Source of the DNA: CAWBVG01 sp963792175
Lineage (GTDB): Bacteria > Acidobacteriota > Vicinamibacteria > Vicinamibacterales > CAVVIG01
Length of the DNA stretch: 64,000 nucleotides
Assembly (NCBI GenBank): GCA_963792175.1
Contig: CAWBVG010000048.1
Location: 1-64,000, forward strand
Direction: 5' to 3'
Every line of letters begins with the position of its first letter. Position 1 is the stretch's first letter. This document shows, piece after piece, positions 30,074-40,154 of the stretch. The translations under genes were made by a program, and so were the position numbers. Under the pieces are notes generated by a model. That model saw only the letters and a list, made by a program, of their open reading frames with translations, was not told where the DNA came from and searched no databases.

Positions 30074-32482
30074 GCGCACGCATCCGGCTCACCGCCGTAT
30101 TGACGCATCCGATTCAGTACTACGCGCCGTGGTTCCGCCACATCGAGGCGCATGCCCCGGAGATCGATCTCACCGTTCTGCACGCGACGGAACCCACCCC
30201 GGTACAGCAGGGCGTCGGCTTCGATCGGGCGTTCGAATGGGACGTACCGCTGACGGAGGGGTATCGCGCCGTGACGGTGCGATCGGCAAAGCCGACCGAC
30301 CGCATCGACAGCGGGCATTTCACCGGCCTGGACGTGCCGGAAATCGGCGACGCCATCGCCAAGACGCGACCCGACGTTGCAATGATCACCGGCTGGTATT
30401 CGGTGACGCTCGTGCGCGCGCTCGTCGCCTGTCGCCGGTTGGGCGTGCCCACGCTGAACCGGGGCGACTCGCATCTCTTGAGCGGCCCGAGAGACTGGAA
30501 GCGCGTGTTGTGGACCGCGAAGACGCGGTTGCTCCTCCGGCAGTTCGACGGCTTTCTCTGTCCAGGCCAGCGCGTCGAGTCGTACCTGCGCTGGTACGGC
30601 GTGCCCGACTATCGCATTTTCCGAGTTCCGCATGCTGTGGACAACGAGATGTTTGCCGCGACGGCGGCGCCGTTTCAGCAGCCGGAGGCGCGGGCAGCGG
30701 CGCGGCAACGGCTGGGCATCGCGCCCGACGCCTTCGTCCCGCTGTTTGTAGGAAAGCTGGTGCCGTCGAAGCGTCCAATCAACATCGTGCGCGCCGCGGC
30801 ACGCCTGGGCGGCGACGTGTCTGTCCTGTTTGTCGGCTCCGGCGCGCTCGAGAGCGAACTGCGCACGATCGCGGCGGAGCTCGGCGTCGATCTGAAGTTG
30901 ATTGGCTTCCTGAATCAGACCGAGCTCGGCGAGGCCTATGCTCTCGCCGACTGTCTGGTGCTGCCGAGCGACTACCCGGAAACGTGGGGGCTGGTCGTGA
31001 ACGAAGCGCTCGCCACCGGTCTGCCCTGCGTCGTCAGCAATGCGGTCGGCTGCGCCCCCGACATGATCCGTGAGAACGAAAGCGGCTACGTCTACCCGCT
31101 GGGGGATATCGAGGCGCTTGCTGCAGCGCTCGCGAAGGTCCGCTTGCGGAAGGCGGAAGAGCACGACTGGCGCCCCGGCTGTCGCCGCGTCGTCGCCGAA
31201 TTCAGCTATGACGCGATGACGATGGGGCTCGTGCGCGCCTGCCGGTCGGTGCTCTCGCATTCGCTTGGCGACGAACCTGACTGGACCGACGCGCAGCGCC
31301 GGATCGTGGCCTGCTGCGGTCAGATGGTCATCGCCGGCGGCCTCGAACGGATGACGTTCGAAGTCCTTCGTGTGCTGAAGGAGCAGGGAATACCAGCGCA
31401 CACGATCGTCAATTCGTGGGAGAACTTCCGGATCACGCCGCTTGCCGAAGCGAGCGGGTCGAGCTGGTCTGTTGGACCCTACTGGTACCCCCTGACACGG
31501 CGCGCGCTGTCACCGGGCATCGTGTTCCGAATGCTGGTGGAGGTCCTGAGCGTCAGCGCGAATCTCCTGCGTGTCGCGCATCGCGTTCGGCCGACGCACG
31601 TCTTCCTGCCGGACTTCCACACCGCGTTGCGGAACGGCCTGGCCTTGCTGTGGCTCCGCGCGCGCGGCGTTCGCGTGGTGGCGCGGCTGGGTAACGCCCC
31701 GTCGACCGGCCGCTTCTACCGCTTCTTGTGGCGGCATGTCATCGATCGGCTCGTCGACCAGTTCGTCGCGAACTCGGGTTTCACGGCCCGCGAGCTGCAC
31801 GCCGCAGGCGTGTCGCCAGCGAAGGTCGAGACGATTCCCAACATGCCGAGCCGGCGCCGCGCATGCCTGGAGCGCGGACCGTCGCAAGACGCCCGGCCGC
31901 GTGATCTTCGTCGGACAGATCATTCCCGAGAAGGGCGTCGACTTGCTGCTCGACGCGGTCGCTCTGGTGCGCGCGCGGGGTGTGGATGCGACCCTCGATA
32001 TCGTGGGTGATATGGACGGCTGGGAAGCGCCGGCGTATCGCGGTCATCGAGCCGCGCTGCGCGAGCGCGCCAGCCGCCCGGATCTTGCCGGCGTTGTGAA
32101 CTTCCTCGGTTGGCGCGACGACGTCCCGCTGTTCCTGAGCGCCGCCAGCCTGCACTGCTGTCCGAGCCGCCCCGAACAGCGTGAGGCGTTCGGCAACGTC
32201 GTGCTCGAAGCCAAGCTGTCAGGCATACCCTCCATCGTGACGCCGAGTGGCGACCTGCCCGATCTCGTCGCTCATCGACACGATGGATGGGTGTGCCAGG
32301 AGACGACTGCCGTCGCGATCGCCGAAGCGCTCGAGTACTTCCTGACGAGGCCCGCCGTTCTCGAGGCGGCGGGCGAAGCCGCCCTGTCATCCGCTGGACA
32401 ATACAGCGAGGAGCGGTTTGCCGCGGCATGGGCGCGGGTCTTCGCCGTCACTTCTCACGAGCCCGCACATGCGATTCAGTGA
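30070..32482 (+). CDS. Two-domain glycosyltransferase: apparent tandem GT4-GT4 fusion (one frameshift)
   Basis: About 800 residues. Domain 1 (residues 1-400): LTAVLTHPIQYYAPWFRHI, PVQQGVGFDRAFEWD, VPLFVGKLVPSKRPINIV, ADCLVLPSDYPETWGLVVNEALATGLPCVVSNAVGC. Domain 2 begins near residue 415 (RRIVACCGQMVIAGGLERM) and shows VFLPDFHTALRNGLALL and, after an indel near 31870, GRVIFVGQIIPEKGVDLLLDAV and EQREAFGNVVLEAKLSGIPSIVTPSGDLPDLV. The two are joined in frame with no stop or ATG between (about 31262-31305). It may be a genuine bifunctional transferase, or two genes whose junction lost its stop by an indel; the clean flanks favour fusion. Confidence 0.75.
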
Positions 32483-33905
32483 AATCCAGTTCCTCACCTA
32501 CACGGGGATCGCATTCCTCGTCGGCCTGTTCGCCAACGACTGGATTGCGGGAGCGGCGATCCTCACGTTGATCGTCGGCATCCGGCTGGTCTCGACCGAT
32601 GATCACCTGTTCGTGCTGCCAATCGCGTTCACGTTTCATTGGCTGCAGACGAGCATCGGCGTGTTGTACCTGGGGTTTCTCGGCCGCGCCCTGCCGGCCG
32701 TGGAGCTCAGTGATTATCGGCCGATGGTCCTCGTGGGCCTGGGCTGCTGTCTGGCCCTCGCTCTTGGCATTCGTGTTGGCCTCATGCTGCGTGACGCGCC
32801 CGACCCCAATCAGCCGCGTCCCGGGTTCGCGTTCAGTTTCGGCCTGCTTGTCGCGCTGTATATCGGCACGGTCGTTCTTCAGGGTTCGCTCGGCGCGCTC
32901 GCGCCGGAGTATCCGTCGATCCGTCAAATCATCGTGACGTTTGACACTGCCCGGCTCGGGGTCCTCTTCCTGATTCTCCGTCGTCTTTGCAGCCCGCGGC
33001 CACGCTGGGGCCTTGTGGCGCTGGTCGTGTCCGTCGAGATCGTGCTGGGCATTACGGGATTTTTCGCCGGCTTCCGCGAGCCCGTGGTGCTCGCTGTCCT
33101 GGCAGTGCTCGAGATTTTCGATCGCCGGAATAAACGGCATTGGCTGGCGATCGGCGTTGGTGGCGCGGCCGCGGTCATGCTCGGGCTGCTCTGGATGAGC
33201 ATCCGCGTCGAGTACAGGAAGGAATACGTCGAGGTCGACAAGTTCCAGGCGTCGCGCTCCGACCGCGTCGAGAAAATCGGATCGCTGACCTCGGCGTTCC
33301 TCAGCAGTGAATCTACGGATCTCTGGAGAGCCACCGACACACTCGTCGATCGTCTCTGGACCGTGTACTATCCAGCACTTGCGCTGGCACGCGTCCCCCG
33401 CGTCCTGCCGCACACGAATGGCGCCATTTTCAGTGCGGCGCTCGTCCACATTGTCACGCCCCGCGTGTTCTTCCCAAACAAGGCCGAGTTGCCTTCGGAC
33501 AGCGAAGAGGTTCGAAAGTATTCAGGTGTCCACGTCGCCGGCCGCGAGACCAACACCAGTATCGCGTTCGGGTACGCACCTGAGTCTTACGTCGATTTTG
33601 GGATTCCGCTGATGTTCGTTCCGGTCTTCGGCTTCGGCGTCGCCGTTGGATTCCTGTACGCGCTCTTCCGCCAGTTGATCTGGCATCGCGAGCTGTTCGT
33701 CGCGTTTGCCACAGTGACGTTCTGGCTCACCGTGTACCTGTTCGAACGATCGTGGGCCACGATGCTGGGCGTCTCGTTGGGGTTCATGGTGTACCTGGGC
33801 GTTCCAGTCGTGCTTCTCGATCGCTTGCTTCTCGTCAAGTACGAAAAGCAGAATCGAGAGAGCGCCGAGCTGATGTTTGCACAACCGGATGAGCATCGTG
33901 CGTAG
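32469..33905 (+). CDS. O-antigen polymerase-like membrane protein (Wzy type)
   Basis: Intact 478-residue polytopic membrane protein (from ATG 32469, MRFSEIQFLTYTGIAFLVGL) with about 10-12 hydrophobic segments. A large, polar, presumably periplasmic loop lies at about residues 245-360 (YRKEYVEVDKFQASRSDRVEK through FFPNKAELPSDSEEVRKYSG) and includes ETNTSIAFGYAPESYVDFG, a pattern seen in the polymerases of exopolysaccharide loci. Function as the repeat-unit polymerase is inferred from topology and context. It overlaps the upstream GT by 14 bases. Confidence 0.75.
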   Translation: MRFSEIQFLTYTGIAFLVGLFANDWIAGAAILTLIVGIRLVSTDDHLFVLPIAFTFHWLQTSIGVLYLGFLGRALPAVELSDYRPMVLVGLGCCLALALGIRVGLMLRDAPDPNQPRPGFAFSFGLLVALYIGTVVLQGSLGALAPEYPSIRQIIVTFDTARLGVLFLILRRLCSPRPRWGLVALVVSVEIVLGITGFFAGFREPVVLAVLAVLEIFDRRNKRHWLAIGVGGAAAVMLGLLWMSIRVEYRKEYVEVDKFQASRSDRVEKIGSLTSAFLSSESTDLWRATDTLVDRLWTVYYPALALARVPRVLPHTNGAIFSAALVHIVTPRVFFPNKAELPSDSEEVRKYSGVHVAGRETNTSIAFGYAPESYVDFGIPLMFVPVFGFGVAVGFLYALFRQLIWHRELFVAFATVTFWLTVYLFERSWATMLGVSLGFMVYLGVPVVLLDRLLLVKYEKQNRESAELMFAQPDEHRA

Positions 33906-33908
33906 GCG

Positions 33909-35057
33909 GTGAGGATTCTCCATGTCTCGCCGTACTTTCCGCCGGCGATTCCCTACGGTGGTCCGCCGGCCTCGATCCTCGGTCTCTGCCAGGGACTGCA
34001 GCGCGCCGGCCTCGACATCGAAGTGGTGACGACGACCGCCAATGGCGAGGCGGATCTGCCGGCATCGACGCACGGCGGGGATCAGTACGACGGCGTCCGC
34101 GTGCAGTACGTGCAGACCGCGTTTCCGCGACGATTCTTCGGGGCCCGCGTCCGCGAGCCGCTCACCGCCGCGCTGGAGCGCGCCGACGTCTGCCACATCC
34201 ATGGCGTCTGGAACGTACCCGAGTGGTGGGCGTCGTATCTGGCGCGCTCACGCCGTCGGCCGTACGTGGTGTCGCCGCGGGGGATGCTGCAGCCGCAAGC
34301 CGTCCGGCGCGGCCGCCTGCGCAAATCGGTCGCCTATCAGCTGCTCGAGCGCGCCAACCTGCGCGGGGCGGCGCTGCTGCACGCGACATCGGAGCAGGAA
34401 GCCGACGCGCTCCGCGATCTGCAGCTGGGCGTTCCGATTGCCGTCGTGCCGAACGGCGTCGATCTGGAATCTGCGCAGTCGGTACCGCGGGGCTATCGCG
34501 AGCGCCTCGGGATTCCCCACGACGCGTTTGTCGTGCTGTATCTGGGGCGCATGCACCGAATCAAGCGGCTCGACCTGCTGGCCGATGCGTTCGACGATCT
34601 GCGCAGGACCCATTCGTCGGCGCATCTGGTGCTCGCCGGACACGACGAGCAGGGATTGGTTCCCGGGCTGATGCGCCGCTTGTCCGCGCACGAATCATCG
34701 GTACACCCGATCGCCGCGGTGGGCGGGCGCGACAAGTGGGCGCTCCTCCGCGACGCGGACGCGACCGTCGTCTGCTCCGACTCGGAGAGTTTCGGCATGA
34801 CGGTGGTGGAATCGCTCGCCGCCGGTGTGCCCGCCGTCGTCACACGCACCTGTCCCTGGTCCGAGATCGAGCAGCGGCAGTGCGGTCTGTGGGTCGAACA
34901 GCGCGCCGCGGCGATTGCGAACGCGCTTCGCCGACTCGCGGACGATCCGGTGGCACGGCGCCAGATGGGGGCGCGTGCGGCCGCGTTCGCTCGGGAACGA
35001 TACGGCTGGGACGCGATCGCGCCGGTGATGTCGCGCCTCTACGCCGGGCTGCTTTAA
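33909..35057 (+). CDS. Glycosyltransferase family 4
   Basis: Intact 382-residue GT-B protein, GTG start. N-terminal domain: VRILHVSPYFPPAIPYGGPPASILGLCQGL and DVCHIHGVWNVPEWWAS, then RRRPYVVSPRGMLQPQAVRRGRLRKS, which is characteristic of WcaI/PimA-like exopolysaccharide transferases. Donor domain: VVLYLGRMHRIKRLDLLADAF, VVCSDSESFGMTVVESLAAGVPAVVTRTCPWSEIE with the ESFG...E element. The stop TAA shares its last base with the next ATG. Confidence 0.88.
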   Translation: MRILHVSPYFPPAIPYGGPPASILGLCQGLQRAGLDIEVVTTTANGEADLPASTHGGDQYDGVRVQYVQTAFPRRFFGARVREPLTAALERADVCHIHGVWNVPEWWASYLARSRRRPYVVSPRGMLQPQAVRRGRLRKSVAYQLLERANLRGAALLHATSEQEADALRDLQLGVPIAVVPNGVDLESAQSVPRGYRERLGIPHDAFVVLYLGRMHRIKRLDLLADAFDDLRRTHSSAHLVLAGHDEQGLVPGLMRRLSAHESSVHPIAAVGGRDKWALLRDADATVVCSDSESFGMTVVESLAAGVPAVVTRTCPWSEIEQRQCGLWVEQRAAAIANALRRLADDPVARRQMGARAAAFARERYGWDAIAPVMSRLYAGLL

Positions 35058-36139
35058 TGTCGGTCATCCTCCTCACGCCGAACCTCTCGGGCGCCGACGG
35101 CATCTCCACTGTCGCGCGCCTGGTCACCCGCGCGTGCGAGGACGTGACGGTCCTCGCGTTGCACGAGGCGGACCGCACCACGTTCGACGAAGTCGACGTC
35201 GAGGGCTCCGGCGGACGCTCGTCGCATTTCGTGACCGCTGCGACGCGGTGGGCCGTCTCGGCCGATCGGCCAGCGACCGTCATCGTCAACCACCTGCATC
35301 TCGCGCCGGCGGCGCTGGCCTTCGCGGCGCGCGGCGCCTCGCTGTTGACGATCGTGCACGGCGTCGAGGCGTGGAAGCCGCTCACCTGGCTGCAGCGGGT
35401 CGCGCTCGACCGCAGCGAGCGGATTGTCGCCGTCTCGGCGTATTCGCGCGATCGGTTTCGAGCGGCCAATCCCCATTTCGCGCAGCGGCGCATCGACGTG
35501 TGCCACCTCGGCCTCGAGCCGATCGTGACGTCCCAGGGGCCGGCCGAGTGGGTACCTTCGGCGCTCATCGTCGGCCGAATGGCGCGCGACGAGCGATACA
35601 AAGGGCACGACCTGCTCCTCGACATCTGGCGTGATGTGACGGTCGACGTTCCTGACGCCGTGCTACGGGTCGTCGGCGACGGCGACGACCGCCCGCGACT
35701 GGAGCAGAAGGCCGTGTCGATGAATCTCGGAACCCAGGTCGAATTTCTCGGCCGTATCAGCGACGAGCGTCTCGCGCACGAGTACCAGCGGTGCACGGCC
35801 GTGGTGATGCCCAGCCGGGGCGAGGGCTTCGGGCTGGTCTTCATCGAGGCGATGCGCGCCGCGCGCGGCTGCATCGGCGGCTACGGATCGGCCTCCGAGA
35901 TCATCGTCGACGGCGACACCGGGTTTCTGGTCGATCCGGAGAATGGGGCGAGTCTTCGTCAGGCGGTGGTGCGGATGCTCCGCGATCGGACAGGCTCCGC
36001 GGCCATGGGGATTCGCGGCCGCGCCCGGTTCCTGCAGCACTTCACCGAGGATCACTTCCGTCACCGCCTGCACGCCCTGCTGCCTGACGCCGCGAACACA
36101 ACCGCGTCCGAGACGGTGTCGAAGGCGCATGGTGTCTGA
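35057..36139 (+). CDS. Glycosyltransferase family 4
   Basis: Intact 360-residue protein. It opens MSVILLTPNLSGADGISTVARLV and has AALAFAARGASLLTIVHGVEAWKPL in the acceptor domain. The donor domain reads LIVGRMARDERYKGHDLLLDIW, VEFLGRISDERLAHEYQRCTAVVMPSRGEGFGLVFIEAMRAARGCIGGYGSASEII, with E-x7-E intact. The KGHDLLL pattern is common in transferases of xanthan-like loci. Sugar specificity cannot be told. Confidence 0.87.
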   Translation: MSVILLTPNLSGADGISTVARLVTRACEDVTVLALHEADRTTFDEVDVEGSGGRSSHFVTAATRWAVSADRPATVIVNHLHLAPAALAFAARGASLLTIVHGVEAWKPLTWLQRVALDRSERIVAVSAYSRDRFRAANPHFAQRRIDVCHLGLEPIVTSQGPAEWVPSALIVGRMARDERYKGHDLLLDIWRDVTVDVPDAVLRVVGDGDDRPRLEQKAVSMNLGTQVEFLGRISDERLAHEYQRCTAVVMPSRGEGFGLVFIEAMRAARGCIGGYGSASEIIVDGDTGFLVDPENGASLRQAVVRMLRDRTGSAAMGIRGRARFLQHFTEDHFRHRLHALLPDAANTTASETVSKAHGV

Positions 36140-36145
36140 CACGCC

Positions 36146-37908
36146 GTGAACATCCTCGGCCTCAACGCGTATCACGGCGACGTGGCGGCGGCGCTGGTCC
36201 GCGACGGACAGCTTGTCGCGGCCGTCGAAGAGGAGCGGTTCCGACGCATCAAGCACGTGGCGGGTTTTCCTCACCACGCGATCGCCGTCTGCCTGGAGAT
36301 GGGCGGCATCGCGGCATCGGATGTCGACGTGTTTGCCGTGTCGCGCGATCCGCGCGCCCATCTCTGGCGCAAGGCGCTGTTCCTGCTGAAGAACCGGCCG
36401 AAGGGGACGGTCGCGTCGACGGGCTCGCAACCTGGCCAGCCTGCGTGCTCTCCCCGCGACGATTGCGAAGTCGCTGAACCTCGACGAAGCCGTGGTGCGT
36501 CAACGGACTCGATTCGTGGAACACCACCCGGCTCATCTCGCCAGCGCCGCCTTCGTGTCGCCATTCGACGAGGCGGCGGTGTGCGCGATCGACGGATTCG
36601 GCGACTTTGTCAGCACGTCGTGGGGCCGGGTCGCCGGAACGCGGTTGTCCGTCGAGGGACGGGTGTTCTTCCCCCACTCGCTGGGGCTGCTGTATCTGGC
36701 GATCACGCAGTACCTCGGCTTCCCCAACTACGGCGATGAATTCAAGGTGATGGGCCTTGCGCCGTACGGCGAGCCGGGGTTCGTGCGCGAGATCGAATCG
36801 CTGGTCCAGTTGAACGACGACGGCCGTTTCGAGCTCGACCTGTCCTACTTCCGGCACTGGTCGGAAGGCGTCCAGATGACGTGGGAGGATGGAGCGCCGA
36901 CGCTTGGTGCGGTGTTTACGCCGAAGCTCGAATCGTTGCTCGGCCCGGCGCGGCGGCGCGAGGATCCGCTGGAGGCGAAGCACGAGGCGATCGCAGCCTC
37001 TCTGCAGGTCGCGTTCGAACGCGCCGCTCTCCACGTGCTGCGGCACGTGCAGAAATCGACCGGCAGCACGCGGCTCTGTTTTGCCGGCGGGTGCGCGATG
37101 AACAGCGTCGCCAACGGCAAGATCCGCGAGCAGACCGGATTCCGCGAGCTCTTCATCCAGCCCGCGGCGGGGGACAACGGCACGGCGCTCGGGGCGGCGT
37201 TCTACGCCTGCCACCAGATGAACGGCAGGCACCGCGGCTTCGTCATGGAGCATGGCTACTGGGGGCCGTCGTTCGACGACCGTGCGATCGGCGCGGCGCT
37301 GGACGCGCAGGATGCAGCGATTACGGAGCACGGCTGCGGCCGCCGGGCCTGGGACGACGAGGCGGCGCTCGACCGGTGGACGGCGGAGCAGATTGCCGCG
37401 GGTCGGGTGGTGGGCTGGTATCAGGGCCGGATGGAGTGGGGCTCGCGCGCGCTCGGCAATCGCAGCATCATTGCCGACCCGCGGCGCGCGGACATGCGGG
37501 AGATCATCAACACGCGCATCAAGTTTCGGGAGCGGTTCCGGCCGTTCGCGCCGTCGGTGCTCGAGGAGGCGCTCGACGACTACTTCGTCGGCGGCGTGCC
37601 CGATCCGTTCATGCTGCAGGTGTACCCGGTGCGACCCGACAAGCGGGCGCTGGTTCCGGCGATTACGCACGTCGACGGCTCGGGCCGGCTGCAGACCGTG
37701 AGTCCGCGGTCCAACCCGCGCTACTACCGGCTGATCAAGTCGTTCGAGGGCCTGACCGGCGTGCCGATGCTCCTCAACACCTCGTTCAACGAGAACGAGC
37801 CGATCGTGCTGACGCCGCAGCAGGCGCTCGATTGCTTCCTGCGTACGCATATGGATGTGCATTGTCATGGGGCGGCACGCGCTCGAGCGCGCCGTGGTCG
37901 CGACGTAA
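36146..37908 (+). CDS. Carbamoyltransferase, NodU/CmcH family (two frameshifts)
   Basis: Transfers carbamoyl from carbamoyl phosphate, via carbamoyl-adenylate, to a hydroxyl, here probably on a polymer sugar. About 585 residues. N-terminal: MNILGLNAYHGDVAAALVRDGQLVAAVEEERFRRIKH (GTG start at 36146) and the metal-binding HH-x2-H in EHHPAHLASAAF. Central: DGFGDFVSTSWG, GDEFKVMGLAPYGEP, CFAGGCAMNSVANGKI. C-terminal YrdC-like part: GRMEWGSRALGNRSIIADPR and NTSFNENEPIVLTPQQALDCF. Breaks are near 36410 and 37857, the second scrambling only the last dozen residues before TAA 37906-37908. Confidence 0.88.
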
Positions 37909-38914
37909 TGCCCACCCTCGAATCGAGACGCGTCGTGGTGACCGGCGGCAGCGGATTCCTCGGCCGCCATGTAGTCGCCGCTTTTCAGGCGCAGAGGCTG
38001 CGCGGTGTCCGCGCCGCGGAAAGCTCAGTACCGACCTGACGCACGAAGCGGACGTGAAGCGGATGTACGCCGACCTGCGGCCGGAGCTCGTCGTGCACCT
38101 GGCGGCGGTGGTGGGCGGCATCGGCGCGAATCGCGAATCGCCCGGGCGCTTCTTCTTCGAGAACGTCATGCTGGGCGCGCTCGTCATGGAGCAGGCGAGG
38201 CGCGCGGGCGTCGAGAAATTCGTGGGTATCGGCACGATTTGCGCCTACCCCAAGCTCGCGCCGATACCGTTTCGTGAGCAGGACTTGTGGAACGGCTACC
38301 CGGAAGAGACCAATGCCCCGTACGGCATCGCCAAGAAAATGCTGCTCGTGCAGGGGCAAGCCTACCGGCAGCAGTACGGCTTCAACGCCATTCACCTCCT
38401 GCCCGTCAACCTGTACGGTCCGCACGACAACTTCGATCCGCAGTCGTCGCATGTCATTCCGGCGCTGATTCGCAAATGCATCGACGCCATCGAGGCTGGC
38501 GCATCCGAAGTGGAGTGCTGGGGGACCGGGAACGCGACGCGCGAATTCCTCTTCGTCGAAGACTGCGCGCGGGCGATCGTGCTGGCGACCGAGCGCTACG
38601 ATGCGCCGGAACCGGTCAATATCGGCGCCGGTTTTGAAATCCGCATTCGGGATCTGGCAGAGCTCGTGGCGGATCTCACCGGATTCAAGGGACGGCTCGT
38701 ATTCGACCCAGCCAAGCCGGACGGTCAGCCGCGACGGATGCTCGACGTGACGCGCGCGCAAGAATGCTTTGGCTTCGCCGCGACCACCGATTTCCGCGCC
38801 GGCCTCCAGCGCACGATCGACTGGTACCGCGCGCATCGCTCGGAGCACCTGGCACCTGAGCACCTAGCACCTGAGCACCTAGCACCCAGCCACCCAGCAC
38901 CTGGCACCCACACC
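37908..38914 (+). CDS. GDP-L-fucose synthase-like NAD-dependent epimerase (one frameshift; no stop before next gene)
   Basis: Extended SDR resembling GDP-4-keto-6-deoxymannose 3,5-epimerase/4-reductase. N-terminus SRRVVVTGGSGFLGRHVVAAF; after a break near 38000, ADLRPELVVHLAAVVGGIGANRESPGRFFFENVML (the GGIGAN motif is typical of Fcl), GTICAYPKLAPIPF, NAPYGIAKKMLLVQGQAYRQQ (Tyr-x3-Lys) and GTGNATREFLFVEDCARAI. The catalytic fold ends near residue 310 (RAGLQRTIDWYRAHR). There is no stop: the frame runs through a GAGCACCT repeat (EHLAP units) directly into the next glycosyltransferase, so the end given is the base before the GTG at 38915. Confidence 0.8.
38843..38909 (+). repeat. Tandem 15-base repeat (GAGCACCTAGCACCT type) between fcl-like and GT genes
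   Basis: Three direct copies of a 15-base unit (38843-38857, 38858-38872, 38873-38887; the first has GG for AG, the third ends CCC) followed by a decayed copy to 38909. In the reading frame shared by both flanking genes it encodes EHLAP repeats without a stop; in another frame CTAGCA supplies TAG codons. Copy-number change could switch the reading frame, so it is a candidate slippage site. Confidence 0.75.
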
Positions 38915-40154
38915 GTGAAACTGTGCTTCTTCAACCGCTCCTACTGGCCCGATCAGGCGGCGACCGGTCAGCTGCTTGACCGAACTGGCCGAAGATCTGG
39001 TCACCAGATACGGCAGCGAGGTGACCGTTGTCGCCGGACGGGCGTTGCACGCGGCGCGAGCCGAAACGGCCTGGCGGATCCGCCCGGTGACCCGCGAGCG
39101 CCACCACGGCGTCGAGATCCACCGCGCCAACGGGACCAGGCTGTCGCCCCACCGGTTCGCGGGTCGAGCGGCGAACTACCTGAGTTATTTCTCCGCCGCG
39201 GTGGTCGCCAGCTTCAGCGTCGGCCGCCCCGATGTGGTCGTTTCGTTGACCGATCCGCCGATTCTCGGCCTCGCGGCGCTGTGGACGGCGCGGCGTGCCG
39301 GCGCGCGCTTCGTGTTCCTCTGCGAGGACATCTTTCCGGAGGTCGCGGCGCTGGTCGAGGACTTTCAGAACAGCGCCGTCAACGCCTCACTGGATCGCGT
39401 CAACCGCTACCTGCTCCGGCACGCCGATGCGGTCATCGCGCTCGGCGATCGGATGCGGCGGCGGCTGGTCGAGGAAAAAGGCGCGAACCCTTCCCGCGTC
39501 CATGTCATCCACAACTGGGCGGACTGCGAGGCCATCGTCTCCGGGCCGAAGGACAGCCCGTTCGCGCGCGAGCACGGACTCGCCGACCGCTTCGTCGTCA
39601 TGCACTCCGGTAACGTCGGGCTCTCGCAGAACCTGGAAGTCCTCATCGAGGCAGCCGATCGACTCCGCTCGAAGGAGCGGCTGACCATTGCCATCGTCGG
39701 CGACGGCTCGAAGCGCCCGCTGCTCGAGCGGATGACGTCGGATCGCGGCCTTCAGAACGTCCGCTTCTTTCCCTATCAACCAAAGGCGCTCCTGCACGAC
39801 TCGTTTTCGGCGGCTGACGTGTTCGTGGTGTCGCTGAAGAGCGGCCTCGAAGGGTTCATCGTGCCGAGCAAGGTCTATGGGATTCTCGCCGCCGGACGGC
39901 CGTACATCGCCGCAACCGATCAAAGCGCCGAACCCGCCATGATCGCGCGGCAAAGCGGCTGCGGGCTGGTCGCCGCCCCCGGCGACCCCGACGCGTTGGC
40001 GGGGGCGATTGTCGCCATGTACGACAACCCGGCGGCCACCCGCGAGATGGGTGCGCGCGGCCGGCAGGTGGCGTTGCAGTTCGATCGGAAGGTCGCCGTG
40101 CAGGCGTACCACGACCTGTTCGCACGGGTGGCCGCGGGAGCGGGCGTCGCGTGA
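38915..40154 (+). CDS. Glycosyltransferase family 4 (WbuB/WcaI-like, one frameshift)
   Basis: About 412 residues. GTG start at 38915 (VKLCFFNRSYWPDQAATGQLL); an inserted T near 38972 (CTGCTTGACC) shifts the frame, after which TELAEDLVTRYGSEVTVVAGRA is clean to the end. Motifs: FSVGRPDVVVSLTDPPILGLAAL and FLCEDIFPEVAALVE (the WbuB-type acceptor domain), VMHSGNVGLSQNLEVLIEAA, VRFFPYQPKALLHDSFSAADVFVVSLKSGLEGFIVPSKVYGILAAGRPYIAA. In WbuB, such enzymes add L-fucosamine; here specificity is unknown. The upstream frame continues into it without a stop. Confidence 0.85.

Noticed and set aside
38843..38909. CRISPR-like array
   Set aside because: Units are 15 bases, directly abutting, with no spacers and no cas genes nearby.
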